This document shows positions 7,396 to 9,841 of a stretch of 9,841 bases of DNA, one piece after another. The stretch lies in NCBI GenBank assembly GCA_018262395.1, contig JAGSYM010000018.1, forward strand, positions 1 through 9,841, written 5' to 3'. A program made the position numbers and the translations under genes. Source of the stretch: Nitrospirota bacterium. Lineage in GTDB: Bacteria > Nitrospirota > Thermodesulfovibrionia > Thermodesulfovibrionales > SM23-35. Under the pieces are notes generated by a model. It was not told the origin of the DNA. It did no database searches and was given only the letters and a program-made list of their open reading frames with translations. Each line of letters opens with the position of its first letter. Positions within the stretch are counted from its first letter, which is position 1.

Positions 7396-7468
7396 GTCAC
7401 CCTGAACTTGTTTCAGGGTCTTCAAATTCGTTATTCTTGTAAAGATGCTGAAGCGGGTTCAGCATGAC
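7396..7468. repeat. 73-bp double-hairpin dispersed repeat in the gspD-wzm gap
   Basis: The ends GTCACCCTGAAC (7396-7407) and GTTCAGCATGAC (7457-7468) are inverted copies (10 of 12). Each end belongs to its own hairpin: 7399-7419 (8-bp stem ACCCTGAA, loop CTTGT) and 7445-7465 (8-bp stem ATGCTGAA, loop GCGGG). This matches a type of intergenic palindromic repeat common in bacterial genomes, known to me only from memory. No T-run follows either stem, so it is not a standard terminator. The rest of the 275-bp gap (7280-7554) shows no gene and no promoter I would defend. Confidence 0.7.
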
Positions 7469-7554
7469 AGGTGTGTAATCGGAATGATAAATTGTGCGGT
7501 GGCACTGCAGATCGGACAGATGTCTTGTGAGATGTCCCGCACAGAAAGTGTGGT

Positions 7555-8325
7555 ATGAAAAAAAAATCTTTAGAATACTATAAAGATTTAGTTGTTGTTC
7601 TTACCCAGAAAGAACTCAAAGTGAGATATAAGAGGAGCTTTCTCGGCTATCTCTGGTCGATCGCCAATCCGCTCGCTCTTGCCCTGGTTTTTTTTGTCGC
7701 TTTCAAAATATTCATGAGGATCCCAATAGAAAACTACACATTATTTCTCATTACCGGCCTCTTCCCGTGGCAGTGGTTTCTTAATTCCGTGAGCAGTTCA
7801 GCGATGGTTTTTGTTGGTAACGCTACATTAATAAAGAAAATGCATTTCCGGCATGAGGTTCTCATCGTTGCGACAATACTGAATGACATGTTGCATTTTA
7901 TTTTATCGATTCCGGTTATCATTCTCTTCCTGTTCATTTACGGTTTCAAACCAAGTATGGAGTGGTTCATAGGTATTCCGGTCTTGCTCGTGATACAGTT
8001 CATGATGACCTTTGGATTTTCTCTCGCAATTTCGGCGATAAATCTGTTCTTTCGAGATATTGAAAGAATAGTGTATATCCTCACCTCGCTGATGTTTTAT
8101 ATGATTCCGATCATTTATTCGGTAGACATGATCCCGCGTGAATATCAGACACTCGTTATGTCCAATCCGTTATCTATCCTCATGATCAGCTGGAGAAATC
8201 TTTTTATGCACGGAACACTGGCATTCAAGGACGCTGCCATTGCATTTTTCTATTCCGGAGCGGTTTTAGCGGTTGGCTATCTCATATACAGAAGATTGAA
8301 ATGGAGATTTGCTGAGGTTCTGTAG
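7555..8325 (+). CDS. wzm: ABC-2 type polysaccharide exporter, permease subunit (Wzm/TagG-like)
   Basis: 256 residues, the usual size of the family. It forms the inner-membrane channel through which a lipid-linked O-antigen, capsule-like or teichoic-type polymer leaves the cytoplasm. Family marks: an amphipathic N-terminus with KELKVRYKRSFLGYLW (19-34), GLFPWQWF (68-75), FFRDIERI (165-172) and SNPLSILM (203-210). About six membrane segments are visible, near 33-53, 62-82, 108-130, 138-163, 172-190 and 228-245. The ATG at 7555 is the first in-frame start; only a weak purine-rich stretch (GAAAG) precedes it. It is followed at once by nine A residues (7558-7566), giving Lys-Lys-Lys. The stop TAG directly abuts the ATG of the ATPase gene, so the two are one transporter operon. 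The substrate cannot be read from the permease. Confidence 0.93.
   Translation: MKKKSLEYYKDLVVVLTQKELKVRYKRSFLGYLWSIANPLALALVFFVAFKIFMRIPIENYTLFLITGLFPWQWFLNSVSSSAMVFVGNATLIKKMHFRHEVLIVATILNDMLHFILSIPVIILFLFIYGFKPSMEWFIGIPVLLVIQFMMTFGFSLAISAINLFFRDIERIVYILTSLMFYMIPIIYSVDMIPREYQTLVMSNPLSILMISWRNLFMHGTLAFKDAAIAFFYSGAVLAVGYLIYRRLKWRFAEVL
8314..8317 (+). promoter_or_regulatory. Ribosome binding site of the ATPase gene inside the end of wzm
   Basis: GAGG, 8 nt before the ATG at 8326, lies within the last codons of wzm. The stop and start codons are contiguous (TAGATG), an arrangement that favours coupled translation of the two subunits. Confidence 0.6.
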
Positions 8326-9841
8326 ATGGATTATCCTATATCGTTCAAAGATGTTTATAAAGAATATCCATTTTACCAGCATTTAACCGCCGGATTTAAA
8401 TCGTTTTTATTCAATCTGCCAAAAAGTATCGCATCGTTAAAAAAGACGAGATTTGTGGCACTCAAGGGGATATCCTTTGAGGTCGAAAAAGGGGAAATCT
8501 TTGGCATTGTTGGCAGAAATGGATCGGGCAAGAGTACTATTCTTGGACTCATAGCCGGGGTTTTGAAACCTGATAGTGGTTCCATTGTAACCCATGGAAA
8601 GATTTCGTCTCTCCTTGAACTGGGGGCAGGCTTTCATCCTGAGTTATCGGGTATCGAGAACATTATCTTAAATGGAATCCTTTCCGGAAATACGCGGGTG
8701 GAAATGATGAAGAAGATGGAGGAGATTATAGATTTCTCCGAACTCGGTGATTTTATTTATCAGCCGCTCAGAACCTATTCTTCGGGAATGCATGCACGGC
8801 TCGGGTTTTCTGTGGCGGTGCACGTAGATCCCGAAATCCTGCTTGTGGACGAAGCGCTTGCAGTCGGTGATTTGGAATTCAAGGAAAAGTGCAACAGAAA
8901 GATGAAAACGTTCATGGAGTCGGGAGCAACGATTATCATCGTCAGCCATGACATGCCTGCAATAGCAGAACTGTGCAGCAGAGTTGCGTGGATAGATGGA
9001 GGCACTATTATGAAAATCGGTAGTCCCCGAGAGGTTATCAGGGAATATTTACACTCTCTGGGCATTGTTCTTGATGAGGAAGAAGCTGAGCTGCTGAGTG
9101 AATCAGAAATCGAGACTGTGGCTGATAAGAATGATACGATTCAACATTCCGGAGATGTTTTAGCATTAGTTGCTGAACCCCCTGATGCCCAGGACAGAGG
9201 CGAAGCTGTTGCACAGGATCTGATTTCACCACCAGTGCATGTCCCTTCCTCATGGTGGGATTCACCCATCATCATGCAACAGATTGAGGCGTTCATTACC
9301 GGTGACCCCGGAAGAAGTTTTTATGACTATCTGAAAAAAGAACATTCCATTGCCGGCCTTCAGAAAGGCTTGAGTATCTGTCATAAGTTGAAGGGATTAG
9401 AACAGAGTTTTACGAAATATCATACATGCGCATCATTCGACATTCTGAATGATTTCGATGTGCCCGACTACCTGACGCATGAGATAGGGAAAATTAAGCC
9501 CAGCCAATATGATTTATTGCTCAGCGTTGACGTCCTCAGCCATATCGGCAACCTTGAACATTTTTTAAAGGATGCAGAGAATATTCTGAAAGATGATGGG
9601 TTTGTCGTTGGACTGGAGTACACCGGCCCCGCACATTTCCAATGGACGGAGCAGGAACTCATCATAGCAGATATGCTCGCTACAGCGTTCAACAGCCAGC
9701 CTGATTTGACTTTCATCGCTGAAACAAAATCTGAAAAGACTGCTACTCCTTTTCCGGACGAAAAAGCTGCTGTGAGCTCAGACATTGTCATCCCCACGCT
9801 GGAGAGGGTCTTCGATATTATTGCCGTCAGGTATTTTGGAG
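8326..9841 (+). CDS. wzt: Wzt-like polysaccharide export ATPase fused to a degenerate methyltransferase-like domain, 3' end outside window
   Basis: One uninterrupted frame, 505 codons to the edge. Residues 1-245 are a complete ABC ATPase of the O-antigen/teichoic type: Walker A GRNGSGKST (63-71), LLELGAGFHPELSG (96-109), signature YSSGMHARLGF (151-161), Walker B ILLVDE (171-176) and H-loop His208. It powers the adjacent permease. An acidic, low-complexity linker follows (246-308). From 309 the sequence resembles class I SAM methyltransferases of polysaccharide clusters: SWWDSPIIMQ (309-318), TGDP (325-328), YDLLLSVDVLSHI (395-407), LKDDGF (421-426), LEYTGPAHFQWTE (430-442), and IVIPTLERVFDI near the edge. 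The SAM loop is degraded: GLSICHKLKGLE (348-359) replaces the family's GCGxG. The stretch to YDLL is about 15 residues short. No Wzt carbohydrate-binding domain is seen. ATPase identity is sure; the methyltransferase relationship is strong but from memory; loss of catalysis is inferred. Confidence 0.92.
   Translation, partial: MDYPISFKDVYKEYPFYQHLTAGFKSFLFNLPKSIASLKKTRFVALKGISFEVEKGEIFGIVGRNGSGKSTILGLIAGVLKPDSGSIVTHGKISSLLELGAGFHPELSGIENIILNGILSGNTRVEMMKKMEEIIDFSELGDFIYQPLRTYSSGMHARLGFSVAVHVDPEILLVDEALAVGDLEFKEKCNRKMKTFMESGATIIIVSHDMPAIAELCSRVAWIDGGTIMKIGSPREVIREYLHSLGIVLDEEEAELLSESEIETVADKNDTIQHSGDVLALVAEPPDAQDRGEAVAQDLISPPVHVPSSWWDSPIIMQQIEAFITGDPGRSFYDYLKKEHSIAGLQKGLSICHKLKGLEQSFTKYHTCASFDILNDFDVPDYLTHEIGKIKPSQYDLLLSVDVLSHIGNLEHFLKDAENILKDDGFVVGLEYTGPAHFQWTEQELIIADMLATAFNSQPDLTFIAETKSEKTATPFPDEKAAVSSDIVIPTLERVFDIIAVRYFG

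Noticed and set aside
9468..9797. A 109-codon minus-strand frame near the right edge
   Set aside because: It is antisense to the methyltransferase-like part of the ATPase fusion, which has clear motifs on the plus strand.
8326..9841. The possibility of two separate genes (ATPase, then methyltransferase)
   Set aside because: The frame is continuous through the linker with no stop. A Met at residue 317, inside the conserved start of the second domain, has no good ribosome binding site, so one fused protein is the simpler reading.

Overview
The window is about 9.8 kb of chromosome, roughly half G+C, from a Gram-negative (diderm) bacterium. The evidence for an outer membrane is a secretin and a Wzm/Wzt-type polysaccharide exporter. 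The GatA/GatB pair indicates that Gln-tRNA and/or Asn-tRNA is made by transamidation. The style of the proteins and the short palindromic intergenic repeats would suit an uncultured Nitrospirota or deltaproteobacterium-like lineage, but the window has no marker that settles the phylum.

The left half (1-4925) is housekeeping and all on the minus strand. Read in the direction of transcription it runs: a good sigma70-like promoter (about 4925-4897), gatA, gatB (4-nt overlap), tRNA-Ser(GGA), the small SRP RNA (4 nt after the tRNA), a 110-bp palindromic dispersed repeat, and dnaX, which leaves the window at base 1. I see no convincing terminator between gatB and dnaX, so partial read-through is possible. 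The tRNA-Ser / SRP RNA / dnaX neighbourhood is a recurring bacterial arrangement. gatC is not in the window.

The right half (5018-9841) is on the plus strand and concerns the cell envelope. A consensus-like promoter precedes a 729-residue GspD-type secretin with an N-terminal Pro-rich segment and an internal Thr/Pro-rich insert. No other type II secretion gene follows within the window. After a 275-bp gap holding a 73-bp double-hairpin repeat comes an ABC-2 polysaccharide exporter: a Wzm-like permease whose stop codon directly abuts the start of a Wzt-like ATPase, which runs off the right edge.

The most notable item is this ATPase. After a complete ABC domain and an acidic linker it does not carry the usual Wzt C-terminal sugar-binding module. 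It continues, in one uninterrupted frame, into a domain resembling a class I SAM-dependent methyltransferase family from surface-polysaccharide clusters. The SAM-binding glycine loop of that domain is degraded and the region after it is shortened. This suggests a pseudo-methyltransferase used as a binding or regulatory module of the exporter. The two divergent promoters around 4897-5046 also carry clear dyad symmetries that look like regulator sites.
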